NCBI GenBank assembly: GCA_030042885.1
Contig: JASHYW010000282.1
Span: 1-15,552, forward strand
Direction: 5' to 3'
From: Streptosporangiaceae bacterium
GTDB lineage: Bacteria > Actinomycetota > Actinomycetes > Streptosporangiales > Streptosporangiaceae
Length of the DNA: 15,552 bases
The translations under genes and the position numbers were made by a program. The notes under the pieces are model-generated. The model did not search any database. It was not told where the DNA came from and saw only the letters and a program-made list of their open reading frames with translations. Shown here in pieces: positions 1-7,229 of this stretch; within the stretch, counting starts at the first letter, position 1, and the number at the start of each line of letters is the position of its first letter.

Positions 1-1506
1 CGGCGAACGGATCTCCGTGGGCGAGGCAGTGGAGGGACCCGGCCCGGCGGACTCGCCTGGCTCGGCGGCGGTGTCCAGGTCAGTGGCCGGCGAGCTGTCC
101 GCCGTGACCGTAGCGGCCGCGGTGAGCATATCCTCGTCCACCACGGCAGCGCGGTCCCGGCGCCGTCGTAGGCCTCGCGGCCGACGCAGTCCGGCCCGGT
201 CACGAGAGACTGCCGCAGCCGCCGTCATCTCCGCCCCGCCGACCGGCCCACCGCCCGGCCCCGCATCGGCAGCCTCGGCGACCGCCGGGGATGCCGTGGC
301 GTCCGGGGCCAGGTCGGTGGCCGGCGGGCTGTCCGCCGCGGCCGTGGCGGCCGCGGCGGCGAGAATGTCCCCGCCCGCCACCGATGTGATCGTCGGGGAT
401 GCGGTCCCGGCGTCCTCATCGGCCTCGCGGCCCGCCTGGTCCGGCCCAGTCACAAAGACTGCGGCCGCCATCATCTCCGCCCCGTCGCCCGGCCCCGCAT
501 CGCGATCCACGGCGACCGCCGGGGATGCCGAGGCGGCGGCCGTCCCGGTCGCAGCGGCCGCCGCCGAGTGGATCTGAGACGGCGAGGCAGCGGAAGCCGG
601 CGGGCGAGTGGGTACGGTGGCCGAGCTACGGTAAGGTGCCAGCCCGAGCGCGTCCCGCAGCGCGTCGGCAAAATCCCCGCAGGACTCGTAGCGTTTCTCC
701 GGGGCCTTGGCCATCGCCTTGGCGAGGACCTGATCGACGGCACCGGGCAGGTCCGGCAGCCGTGACACTAGCGACGGGGGCGGGGCGGACAGATGCGCCA
801 GCAGCACCGCCATACCCTGGTCACGCTTGAAGGGCACCACCCCCGTCAGCAGCTCGTACGTGACGCAGGCCAGCGCGTACTGATCAGTCCGCCCGTCCAC
901 CAGTCGGCCTTCGATCTGCTCTGGCGCCGAGTAATCCGGGGTACCCAGGAACTGCCCTGCCCCGGTTAGCCCCGTCGCCGACATGGCGCCTTTACTCACC
1001 CCGAAGTCGGACAGGTATACATGGTCCGGCCGGTCCTGCCGCGTATCCACCAAGATGTTCGCCGGCTTGACATCGCGGTGCACCAGCCCGGCGCTGTGCG
1101 CGGCATCCAGCGCAGAGGCCACTGGGGAGATGAACCCTGCCGTCCGGTCCGGCGGCAGCGCGCCCTCCCGCTCCAGCAGCCGCCGCAGGTCGCCGCCCAC
1201 CACGAACCGCATGGCGATGAACAGCACGCCGTCGGCCTCACCGGCCTCATACACCGGGATGATGTGCGGGTCATCCACCGCCGCCGCCGCCCGCGACTCC
1301 CCTATGAACCGCCGCCGGAACGCCGAGTCCGAGGCCAGGGCTGGCGTGAGGATCTTCAGCGCCACCAGCCGCCCCAGCCGGTCATCGCGGGCACGGAATA
1401 CTACCGCCATCCCGCCCGCCCCGACTTGGGCCTCCAGCCGGTACCCGGCCAGCAGCGTTCCCGCGCGGAACCCGGACAGATGCGCCGGGAATTCCTCGCT
1501 CAACAC
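1..1506 (-). CDS. Ser/Thr protein kinase (Hanks type), 3' end outside window
   Basis: The 502 codons present run open to the left edge. Visible kinase features are the glycine loop GAGGMAVVF (residues 29-37), VALK with the ATP lysine K51, the catalytic loop HRDVKPAN (143-150), DFGVSK (167-172) and an APE motif in YSAPEQIEG. The kinase domain spans about residues 22-290 and should phosphorylate Ser/Thr in cytosolic targets. The rest is an Ala/Pro/Asp-rich tail of over 210 residues, made largely of two imperfect repeats. No transmembrane segment or PASTA domain is visible, but the C-terminus is missing. The start is uncertain: GTG at 1506 directly follows GAGGGAGAG, and TTG at 1503 has better spacing from the same site. 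A promoter lies upstream at 1586-1614. Substrates cannot be inferred. Confidence 0.93.
   Translation of the reverse strand, partial: MLSEEFPAHLSGFRAGTLLAGYRLEAQVGAGGMAVVFRARDDRLGRLVALKILTPALASDSAFRRRFIGESRAAAAVDDPHIIPVYEAGEADGVLFIAMRFVVGGDLRRLLEREGALPPDRTAGFISPVASALDAAHSAGLVHRDVKPANILVDTRQDRPDHVYLSDFGVSKGAMSATGLTGAGQFLGTPDYSAPEQIEGRLVDGRTDQYALACVTYELLTGVVPFKRDQGMAVLLAHLSAPPPSLVSRLPDLPGAVDQVLAKAMAKAPEKRYESCGDFADALRDALGLAPYRSSATVPTRPPASAASPSQIHSAAAAATGTAAASASPAVAVDRDAGPGDGAEMMAAAVFVTGPDQAGREADEDAGTASPTITSVAGGDILAAAAATAAADSPPATDLAPDATASPAVAEAADAGPGGGPVGGAEMTAAAAVSRDRAGLRRPRGLRRRRDRAAVVDEDMLTAAATVTADSSPATDLDTAAEPGESAGPGPSTASPTEIRSP
64..540 (-). repeat. Two imperfect ~75-aa repeats in the kinase tail
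   Basis: The translated tail shows two consecutive units in the same order. Unit 1 (about 300-535) reads SPAVAVDRDAGPG, then DGAEMMAAAV, DEDAGT, GGDILAAAATAAADSPPATDL. Unit 2 (about 64-294) reads SPAVAEAADAGPG, then GGAEMTAAAAV, DEDMLTAAATVTADSSPATDL. An incomplete third start (AGPGPSTASPTEI) sits at the edge. The DNA is repeated too, so this is a tandem duplication that has diverged. Its function is unknown; it looks like a flexible linker. Confidence 0.75.
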
Positions 1507-1585
1507 CTCTCCCTCAAGCTCCGCCGCTGCCGTCCCCTCCCAAAGCTTTCGTGATGTTCACCGGCCATGCACGCTTCAGGCCGTT

Positions 1586-1614
1586 ATTATCCGATCTATC
1601 GCCTTGTGCTGCAA
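1586..1614 (-). promoter_or_regulatory. Probable promoter of the kinase gene
   Basis: On the minus strand, TTGCAG (1609-1614) and GATAAT (1586-1591) are separated by exactly 17 bases, a good match to the main vegetative sigma-factor consensus. This would give a leader of about 70 bases before the kinase start. The leader contains a possible 15-codon reading frame starting GTG AAC ATC, without a clear ribosome site. The assignment is by pattern only. Confidence 0.6.
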
Positions 1615-1720
1615 TCTGGGCATTCCCGGCGGTGGCGCGAGGTGAAGTCCATCGCTAGTGGATGACATGAGCAGCTGGCTGCCACGCCAACCACGGAGCG
1701 GCTGCGGTTCCCGGGGAGCG

Positions 1721-2470
1721 TCACCTCGTCCATGCCGACGAACTCGCCAGATCTGAGTACCCTTTTCCGGCGTCATGATCCGAGCCTCGCTTCAGCGCGC
1801 CTGCCGCGGCAGGACCGCCCGCCAGGACAGTCAGGGAAGCTCCGCCCACCTCGGTGGCGTAGACAACGATGTTGCTCAGGTAGTGGCCGGTAGTGGCGTC
1901 GAAGGCGCCGCCGCAGGTGATCAGGCGCAACTCCGCGTCGGGGGTGGGGCCATACACGGTTGCGGTGGGGAAGTGGTCCTTCAGGTAGGTCCGGACCACC
2001 GTGACGCGGAACTCGACCGTGGTCCCGTCGGCTCGCAGGACGTAGACGCGGTCGCCGACGCGTAGCTCGGTCAGCCGGTAGAACACGCCGGGGCCGGTCA
2101 GCGAGTCAATGTGACCCACAATGACGGCTGAGCCGATGGCTCCCGGGCGCGGGCTCCCGGTGTACCAGCCCGCGACGGCTGTGGAAGACGGCACCTGCAA
2201 CGCGCCGCCCGCGGTCAGGCCCAGCGCGATCAGCCGGGTCTTCACCCCGATCAGCGGGATGGTCAGCAAGACCGGCCTGGCGACCGGGGTCTGCTGCGTC
2301 GGCTGGGGCGGGGCGACGAACGGGCCCGTGGGAGCGGGCAGAGCAGCCACTCCGACCGCGGCCGGGCGCATGGCCGGGGTCGAGTGCCGGGTCAGCAGGA
2401 CGACTGTACCGGCTGAGATCACCATCAGGCCGGCCGCGAAGGCGATCGCGGCCGGCCTGAGGACGAGCAC
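1721..2470 (-). CDS. Sortase, class E/F-like
   Basis: A 249-residue membrane-anchored cysteine transpeptidase, expected outside the membrane, where it would join surface proteins to the cell wall. An N-terminal hydrophobic segment (about residues 5-26) is followed by a Pro-rich linker. The sortase core contains VGHIDS with catalytic His120 and LRLITCGG with catalytic Cys186. The usual arginine shortly after the Cys strand is not obvious: the segment reads GHYLSNIVVYA where many sortases have YRDN. I chose GTG at 2470 because it lies two bases after the stop of the DUF4397 gene; in-frame starts further upstream would overlap that gene deeply. The arrangement implies one transcript, with the DUF4397 protein the likely substrate or partner. 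The C-terminal tail after LTVLAGGPAAAG is longer than needed for the fold. Confidence 0.85.
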   Translation of the reverse strand: MLVLRPAAIAFAAGLMVISAGTVVLLTRHSTPAMRPAAVGVAALPAPTGPFVAPPQPTQQTPVARPVLLTIPLIGVKTRLIALGLTAGGALQVPSSTAVAGWYTGSPRPGAIGSAVIVGHIDSLTGPGVFYRLTELRVGDRVYVLRADGTTVEFRVTVVRTYLKDHFPTATVYGPTPDAELRLITCGGAFDATTGHYLSNIVVYATEVGGASLTVLAGGPAAAGALKRGSDHDAGKGYSDLASSSAWTR

Positions 2471-2472
2471 TG

Positions 2473-3348
2473 TTAGGCCCCGGAGGTCAGCCGGCGCAGC
2501 TTCGTGCGGCGCAGCCGCAGCCCGCTGGCCAGGGTGAGCAGCGCCCCGGCGCCGATAACCGCCAGCCATGGCAGCGGTGAGCCCGGGCCCCGCGGCGCGG
2601 TGCCGCCGAATCCCGTGCCAGCGGCACCCGTAGGCGGCTGGCCGGCCCCGGCGGCATCCAGCAGGTTGATTATCTCAATGCCGCTGGGTCCGTCGATGAC
2701 GACCTCCGTATGGACCGTGGCCGCGACGAGCGTGACCGGCGCGCTCGCACTCGAACTGGGCCCGGTCGCGGTCATGTTCCAGGTGCCAGGCGGGATGGGC
2801 GCGTAGGAACTCACGGAGCCGGACGGCGCGTTGGTCACGATGTTACCTGGGGCTCCTGGAGCGCAGCTGCAGTGAAACGTTACGGCCTTCTGGTTGAGGG
2901 AGGCCTGGATCACCCGCACCAGGGATTTACCCGTTGGCGTGGTCAGGCTGTCGTCGAGGACCTTGAGTTGCCGTCCCGAGGACGCCACGGTGAGGGCCGC
3001 TACCGTGTACGAATGATCAGCCTGGACCGTGACGCTGGCGGACAACACCGGCTGACTCGACGCCGAAGACCCAGCGGACCGCATCAGCACGCTGTATCCG
3101 CCGGCGCTCACGGCCTCGTAGGACGATACCGTCCCGTAGGCGACGTCGTGCAGCACGATCTCGGGGCTGGAACTGCCGGACGAATACACGTACACGTCCA
3201 CGGCGGAGGTGGTCGGGGACAGGTTACCGACCCTAATCCAGCCGGTACTCGTGGCAGCAGACGCCCAAGCAGCGGCGGGAATGCCAAGCAGCAAGGCCAA
3301 AGAGACCAGCAACACGGTCACTCGCCAGGGTGTGATCCGAAATTTCAC
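2473..3348 (-). CDS. DUF4397 domain surface protein with C-terminal membrane anchor
   Basis: A 291-residue exported protein. Residues 1-32 are a signal peptide (basic start, VLLVSLALLLGIPAAAWASA). The body is a DUF4397-type beta-rich domain beginning WIRVGNLSPTTSAVDVYVY, with a second related half that includes a Cys pair (FHCSCAPG). Near the C-terminus a Gly/Pro linker leads to a hydrophobic helix (PWLAVIGAGALLTLASGL) and a basic tail, the layout of a sortase substrate, but no LPXTG or LAXTG is seen before the helix. GTG at 3348 has GGGAGGG about 8 bases upstream. The downstream sortase starts two bases after the stop. The exact role of DUF4397 is not established; surface attachment or adhesion is an inference. 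Confidence 0.85.
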   Translation of the reverse strand: MKFRITPWRVTVLLVSLALLLGIPAAAWASAATSTGWIRVGNLSPTTSAVDVYVYSSGSSSPEIVLHDVAYGTVSSYEAVSAGGYSVLMRSAGSSASSQPVLSASVTVQADHSYTVAALTVASSGRQLKVLDDSLTTPTGKSLVRVIQASLNQKAVTFHCSCAPGAPGNIVTNAPSGSVSSYAPIPPGTWNMTATGPSSSASAPVTLVAATVHTEVVIDGPSGIEIINLLDAAGAGQPPTGAAGTGFGGTAPRGPGSPLPWLAVIGAGALLTLASGLRLRRTKLRRLTSGA

Positions 3349-3362
3349 TTTAGAACCCTCCC

Positions 3363-3679
3363 TAAGCTGCGGAAATCTATCCGCCTCCCAGCCCCATCGG
3401 GCTCGGAGCGTCGAATGGTGATCACCAGCTGGCGCGGGATAGCGGCCACGCGAACCCGCGGGGATTGACCTCCACCCCGGCTAGCCGTGCAGAGCCAAGC
3501 ACGACCGATGCGTCAAGCGACACCGGACCCTCCTGCTCCGAAGACAGGCTGCATCCGCCGCCAAGCAGACCGCCCGCCGCCCGACTGTTATCCGCCAGTT
3601 ATTGGCTTATATGCCGGTGGCGGTCCATCCAGTGCCACCCCGTTCCACGCGCGGGACCGCCGGACGCCGACGGCCGATC
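3363..3679. other. Non-coding stretch upstream of the DUF4397 gene
   Basis: About 315 bases with no convincing gene on either strand; the short open frames have no recognisable protein character. It must hold the promoter of the DUF4397-sortase operon, but I find no clear -35/-10 pair. TAGATT near 3372-3377 on the minus strand is a weak -10 candidate. A GGTCAATCC segment near 3462-3470 (minus) recalls part of the ydaO-type riboswitch core, which is not enough for a call. Confidence 0.5.
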
Positions 3680-3830
3680 TCAGCCAGGCCAGTAGGAGCA
3701 GCGAACGCCGGTATGCACCGTCTGCAGCAGGTGCTCGCCGAGGCCCGCATCCGCCTCGGTGATGCGGGGCAAGGGCACGGCGGATCGCCTTGCCCACGGC
3801 GACACGGGCGCGTTCCCCCTCACCGGGCGG
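3680..3830 (-). pseudogene. 3' tail of a large regulator/ATPase gene, frameshifted
   Basis: Read on the minus strand, GERARVAVGKAIRRALA continues, after a change of frame, as RITEADAGLGEHLLQTVHTG and then VRCSYWPG with a stop at 3680-3682. From memory this is the conserved C-terminal tail (ERAR-V-AI--AL-RI-E-D--LG-HL---V-TG--C-Y-P) of large actinobacterial ATP-binding regulators. One extra C, at GCCCCGC where GCCCGC is expected (about 3775), accounts for the frame change. Nothing upstream of this tail is present, so only about 50 codons survive. The family name is less certain than the fact that this is a broken fragment. Confidence 0.55.
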
Positions 3831-3838
3831 GGCCAGGA

Positions 3839-4447
3839 TCACCGGTTGCTGTTGGGCGCGTCGGGCAGGAAATCACCGAGGGCCCACACGTCGGTGGGCG
3901 ATGAGCCCGCGATGGCGCCGACGCTGTTGTCCGACGTGCCGAGCAGCTGCGCCTTGTCCACCGTCCAGCCGCCCGCGCTCGGCGTGGCCGTGGTCGACGA
4001 GATCGGCTCGGCGGGATCGCCGGGGGTGGGAGTGGGCCAGTTCAGCTCGGGCAGCACCTTGGTCGCGATCGCCTTGGAGCCGGTGTCCGCGAACAGCTCG
4101 GTCAGCGGCTTCACGTGCTTGTATCGCAGGTGAACTGCAGGCAGCCGAGGCCGAGGGCATGCTGGATGCTGCTCAGCAGCGAGTAGTGGTTCGCCGGGCT
4201 GGAGTCCTGCACACCGCGGGGACCGTGGCTGGTGATCACGATCGTCGCGATCTGGCCGCCGCCCGGGCTGGCGTCGCAGCACCCGGCGCTGTTGTCGCCG
4301 TTGTCATAGGTGATGGCGATCGCGTTGTTGCCCTTGGCCCAGAACGACGCGTGGGTGATCTCGCTGACCAGCTGGCCCAGGTAGGCGTCGCCCACGGCGA
4401 CCCGGCTCGCGGAGTGCTGGTCGTCGCGGGAGGTGACGTCCGCCTCG
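3839..4447 (-). pseudogene. C-terminal part of a phosphoesterase (phospholipase C/acid phosphatase-like), frameshifted
   Basis: The minus strand encodes DDQHSASRVAVGDAYLGQLV, then ITHASFWAKGNNAIAITYDN, the Cys-rich GCCDASPGGGQ, and ITSHGPRGVQDSSPANHYSL followed by LLSSIQHALGLGCLQFTCD. The frame then breaks and resumes as YKHVKPLTELFADTGSKAIA, ending SSPTDVWALGDFLPD. These match the end of secreted phosphoesterase-family enzymes, including the Asn-His segment and a partial trailing WALG-type domain. Restoring one T near 4122 (GAT-TAC) rejoins the frames. The N-terminal catalytic part is missing: upstream the sequence switches near 4445-4455 to a fragment on the opposite strand. The trailing domain is also cut near 3845, so both ends are broken. 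Confidence 0.7.
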
Positions 4448-4451
4448 AGGC

Positions 4452-5170
4452 CGACGGCGACCTGGCCAACCCGGTGCCCAGGGTGCTGGATGTCCTCCAC
4501 GTGGTGGTGATCGCCGCGACCGTGGTCAGCTGGGTGGGCTGGCTGGCCATCCAGATTCCGACCTGCCGGCCAGCGGCGAGCGCCGCCAGCAGCTGAAGTG
4601 GCTCTACAGCGGCGCCGCCATCTTCGTGGTCGCGCTGCTCATCGGGACGTTCATCGTCCCCCTCGCCATGGGAGAAGCCCCGGGCTGGGGCACCCAGCCG
4701 GTGGTCACCGCGCTGACCACTCTCGCGCCGCTCGCGCTGCCGGTCTGCATGGGGGTGGCGGTGCTGAAGTACCGGCTGTACGAGCTCAACCGCGTCATCA
4801 GCCGGGTGGTCTCCTACGCTCTGATCACGGCCCTGCTGGCCGGTGTGTACGCCGGCCTCATCCTGCTGGCCACCCGGGTGCTGCCGGTCCGGACGCCGGT
4901 AGCCGTGGCCACCGCCACGCTGGTCATCGCGGCGCTGTTCAACCCGCTGCGCCGGCGGGTCCAGCACCTGGTCGACCGCCAGTTCAACCGCTCGCGCTAC
5001 GACGCCGAGGCCGTCGTGGCCGCGTTCGCGGGCCGGCTGCGGCACACCGTCGACCTCGACACCGTCCGCCGCGACCTGCTCGGCGTGACCGAGACCGCGT
5101 TCCAGCCCGCTCATGTCTCGCTGTGGATCGCGCCCGCACCCGCCGGCGAGCAGCGGCCCGCGGTCGCGGC
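4452..5170 (+). pseudogene. Middle fragment of a membrane histidine-kinase-like sensor, frameshifted
   Basis: The plus strand encodes DVLHVVVIAATVVSWVGWLA, then after a frame change SGERRQQLKWLYSGAAIFVV. It continues through further hydrophobic segments (VALLIGTFIVPL; ALITALLAGVYAGLILLA; VAVATATLVIAALFNPL), the family motif YRLYELNRVISRVVSYALI, and RRRVQHLVDRQFNRSRYDAE. It resembles the membrane region of actinobacterial sensor kinases that ends near AHVSLWI. One missing G near 4569 (CGG-GCC expected) explains the frame change. The N-terminus and any histidine-kinase/ATPase domains are absent. The frame can be read on to a stop at 5409-5411, but from about 5170 it no longer resembles this family. 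Confidence 0.7.
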
Positions 5171-5196
5171 GAAATCCGAGTTATCCCACCGGCAGT

Positions 5197-5345
5197 GCGT
5201 CCCCAGTCCCGCAGGGAGGCACCTACGCCACATCGCGGAACCCCAACGCGCCCGGAACGCAGCTGTTTCCGGAGTGTTACGGGATCGCCTCCTTCGAGAT
5301 CGACCATCCGGCCACCCAGGACTACAAGCGCCGCGTCCGGCCGGC
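5197..5345 (+). pseudogene. Scrap resembling a SAM-dependent methyltransferase (LCMT/TIGR00027-like)
   Basis: A frame different from the preceding fragment encodes PVPQGGTYATSRNPNAPG, then LFPECYGIASFEIDHPATQD and YKRR. FEIDHPATQ-YKR closely resembles the SAM-binding-region motif (VFEVDHPATQ-WKR) of leucine-carboxyl-methyltransferase-like enzymes, which usually follows a D-x-x-A-x-RNP stretch. Similarity stops after the YKRR. About 50 codons only, with no start and no continuation, so it is debris. The assignment rests on one motif. Confidence 0.45.
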
Positions 5346-5398
5346 GCCCTGGCGGCCCGCGAGGAAATATGGACGATTCCATGTCCTGCGCGAGGCAT

Positions 5399-5440
5399 GT
5401 TGTGGCACTGAGCCGGTTATAACCCGCTCAGTGCCACAAC
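5399..5440. repeat. 42-bp near-perfect palindrome before the amidohydrolase operon
   Basis: Left arm GTTGTGGCACTGAG and right arm CTCAGTGCCACAAC are exact complements, and the centre GGTTATAACC is itself palindromic. Of 21 base pairs only one (5414 against 5425) does not match. It ends 26 bases before the ATG at 5467. It could be an operator for a dimeric or tetrameric regulator, a hairpin ending transcription from the debris region, or paired ends left by a lost mobile element. There is no T-run after it. Confidence 0.75.
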
Positions 5441-5466
5441 CAGTGACGTGACGCTTAAGGAGGCAC

Positions 5467-6489
5467 ATGTACGAGAGCAACGGCGAAAAGTACTTCGTGG
5501 TCGACGGGCACATGCACTACTGGAACGCCGCCCCCGACAACTGGGTGCCTGGCGCGGAGAATTACGCCAAGGGCTGGATCGAGTGCTTCCACGCCTACCA
5601 GGGGCTCGGCCCGCCCGAGACGCACTGGTCGATCGAGCACTTCCAGAAGTACTCCGAGGACGACCTGATGAAGGACGTCTTCGAGGACGGCCACGTGGAC
5701 GTGGCGATCTTCCAGCCGACCTACCTCAAGGAGTGGTACAAGGAGGGCTTCAACACCACCGAGCGCAACGCGCTGATGGGTGAGAGGCACCCGGGCAAGT
5801 TCGTCTACAACACCCGGTGGGACCCGCGCGACGGCGACGCGGGCATCGAGGAGCTCAAGCGCAATGTCGACCGGTTCGGCTCCAAGGGTGCCAAGCTGTA
5901 CACCGCCGAGTGGAACGCCGGCTCGCGCGGCTACAAGCTGACCGACACGGCCTCGTACCGGTTCCTCGAGGTCGCGCAGAACCTCGGCATCAAGAACGTC
6001 CACGTGCACAAGGGCCCGACGATCTGGCCGCTGGACAAGGACGCCTTCGACGTGGCGGACGTGGACCACGCCGCGACCGACTTCCCCGAGCTCAACTTCA
6101 TCGTCGAGCACGTGGGCCTGCCGCGCATCGATGACTTCTGCTACCTGGCCACTCAGGAGCCGAACGTGTACGCCGGGCTGGCGGTGGTCATCGGCGGCCT
6201 CATGCACGCCCGGCCGAAGTTCTTCGCCCGGGTCATCGGCGAGCTGCTGTTCTGGGTCGGCGAGGACAAGATGCTGTTCGGCAGCGACTACGCCATCTGG
6301 GAGCCGAAGTGGCAGGTCGAGGGCTTCGTCAACTGGGAGTTCCCGGATGACGAGGCGTTCTCCGACTACCCGCGGATGAACACCGCGTCCAAGAAGAAGA
6401 TCATGGGCCTGAACGCGGCCAGGCTCTACGACATCAAGGTGCCCGAAGAGTTCCGGCTTCCCGCGGCCGAGCCGGTCGCAGGAGCATGA
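5467..6489 (+). CDS. Amidohydrolase (amidohydrolase_2 family), propane-monooxygenase-associated type
   Basis: A 340-residue TIM-barrel metal hydrolase. Metal-binding features are VVDGHMHYW (H15, H17), NVHVHKG (H179, H181), VEHVGLP (H215) and FGSDYA (D274). The protein is closest, from memory, to the amidohydrolase encoded next to propane-type soluble di-iron monooxygenases (prm/mim clusters) in Rhodococcus and Mycobacterium, where a role in oxygenase maturation or activity has been proposed rather than a defined hydrolysis step. AAGGAGG lies just upstream of the ATG with short spacing. Its stop overlaps the next start (ATGA), so it is translationally coupled to the DUF59 protein. No monooxygenase gene precedes it; upstream are gene fragments and a palindrome. 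It appears intact and of normal length. Confidence 0.9.
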   Translation: MYESNGEKYFVVDGHMHYWNAAPDNWVPGAENYAKGWIECFHAYQGLGPPETHWSIEHFQKYSEDDLMKDVFEDGHVDVAIFQPTYLKEWYKEGFNTTERNALMGERHPGKFVYNTRWDPRDGDAGIEELKRNVDRFGSKGAKLYTAEWNAGSRGYKLTDTASYRFLEVAQNLGIKNVHVHKGPTIWPLDKDAFDVADVDHAATDFPELNFIVEHVGLPRIDDFCYLATQEPNVYAGLAVVIGGLMHARPKFFARVIGELLFWVGEDKMLFGSDYAIWEPKWQVEGFVNWEFPDDEAFSDYPRMNTASKKKIMGLNAARLYDIKVPEEFRLPAAEPVAGA

Positions 6490-7229
6490 CCGCTCCGCTG
6501 GCAGTTGCCTCGCAGGATGTCCTCCTCCGGGCGCTGGAGACGGTGCGCGATCCCGAGCTCGACGAGCCGATCACCTCGCTCGGCTTCGTCGCGTCGTGCA
6601 CCGTCTCCACAGACGGGGACGCCCAGGTCAGGCTCAGGCTGCCCACGTATTTCTGCGCGCCCAACTTCGCCTACCTGATGGTGGCGGACGCGTACGACGC
6701 GGTGTCCGCGCTGCCGGGCGTGCGGGCCGCTTCGGTGGTCCTGGAGGACCACTTCGCTTCCGATGCGATCAACGGCGGCGTGGCCGCCCAGGCCGGCTTT
6801 GCCCGGTCCTTCGAAGGCGAGACTCTGCCTTACGACGGCAGGCCGGGCGGCGAGCTGGACCAGCTGCGGGCCGACTTCCTGCGCAAGGCGGTGATGGCAG
6901 GCACCGATCAGGTGTGCAGGCCGCTGCTCGCGGCGGGTAAGGACCCGGCGGCCCTGCTCGCGATGAGCCTCGGCGAGGTGCCGCCGTCTCGCGCGCTGTC
7001 GCGGCTGCGGGAGCGCCGGGCCGAGCTGGGCCTGCCCGCCGACGACGGCGCCCCGCTGCTGGTCGATCCCGTGACCGGGTTGCGGGTCGATCCGGGCTCG
7101 GTGCCGCTGCACCTGCGGCGGGCGCAGGTCACGCGGGTCAGCATCGAGGCGAACGCCGGAATCTGCCGCGGCATGCTGTGGCACAGATATCACTCACCAG
7201 GACAAGGAGAGTCATGTGAGACTGCCTAG
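6486..7229 (+). CDS. DUF59/MIP18-type iron-sulfur assembly-like protein of SDIMO clusters
   Basis: A 247-residue cytosolic protein with an N-terminal DUF59/MIP18-like domain: ALETVRDPELDEPITSLGFV (about 16-35), followed by RLRLPTYFCAPNFAYLM with C58 in the position of the conserved Cys. The long C-terminal extension contains MAGTDQVCRPLLAAG and ends SIEANAGICRGMLWHRY. The extended form is the one found beside propane-type monooxygenases, where it probably helps metal-centre assembly; this role is inferred from DUF59 relatives. The start overlaps the amidohydrolase stop by four bases. The last 12 residues (HSPGQGESCETA) read through a strong ribosome-site sequence and look like an unselected extension. 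A hairpin starts in the stop codon. Confidence 0.88.
   Translation: MTAPLAVASQDVLLRALETVRDPELDEPITSLGFVASCTVSTDGDAQVRLRLPTYFCAPNFAYLMVADAYDAVSALPGVRAASVVLEDHFASDAINGGVAAQAGFARSFEGETLPYDGRPGGELDQLRADFLRKAVMAGTDQVCRPLLAAGKDPAALLAMSLGEVPPSRALSRLRERRAELGLPADDGAPLLVDPVTGLRVDPGSVPLHLRRAQVTRVSIEANAGICRGMLWHRYHSPGQGESCETA
7203..7219 (+). promoter_or_regulatory. Strong ribosome site followed by ATG-TGA
   Basis: ACAAGGAGAGTC precedes an ATG (7214-7216) that is immediately followed by TGA. It lies inside the end of the DUF59 gene in another frame. It could be the relic of the ribosome site and first codon of a gene that once followed directly, or a chance match. No downstream frame continues from it. 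Confidence 0.35.

Noticed and set aside
17..577. Plus-strand Ala/Ser-rich open frame.
   Set aside because: It lies opposite the kinase tail, in the same codon register, and its repeats are the antisense of the tail repeats.
1576..1720. Possible small gene between the kinase and the sortase.
   Set aside because: Short frames have no ribosome site or recognisable family; the segment is better explained as the kinase promoter and leader.
4236..5114. Long minus-strand open frame opposite the sensor-kinase fragment.
   Set aside because: The His/Arg/Gln-rich translation has no family character; it is a high-GC shadow of the plus-strand and overlapping fragments.
5386..5406. GGCATGTTGTGGCAC resembles GGCATGCTGTGGCAC at 7170-7184 in the end of the DUF59 gene, giving a shared GMLWH peptide.
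   Set aside because: Similarity stops outside the 15-base core, and one such near-match is expected by chance in a window of this size.
5402..5417. TGGCAC as a sigma-54 -24 element.
   Set aside because: No GC at the -12 position with correct spacing; the hexamer is explained by the palindrome.
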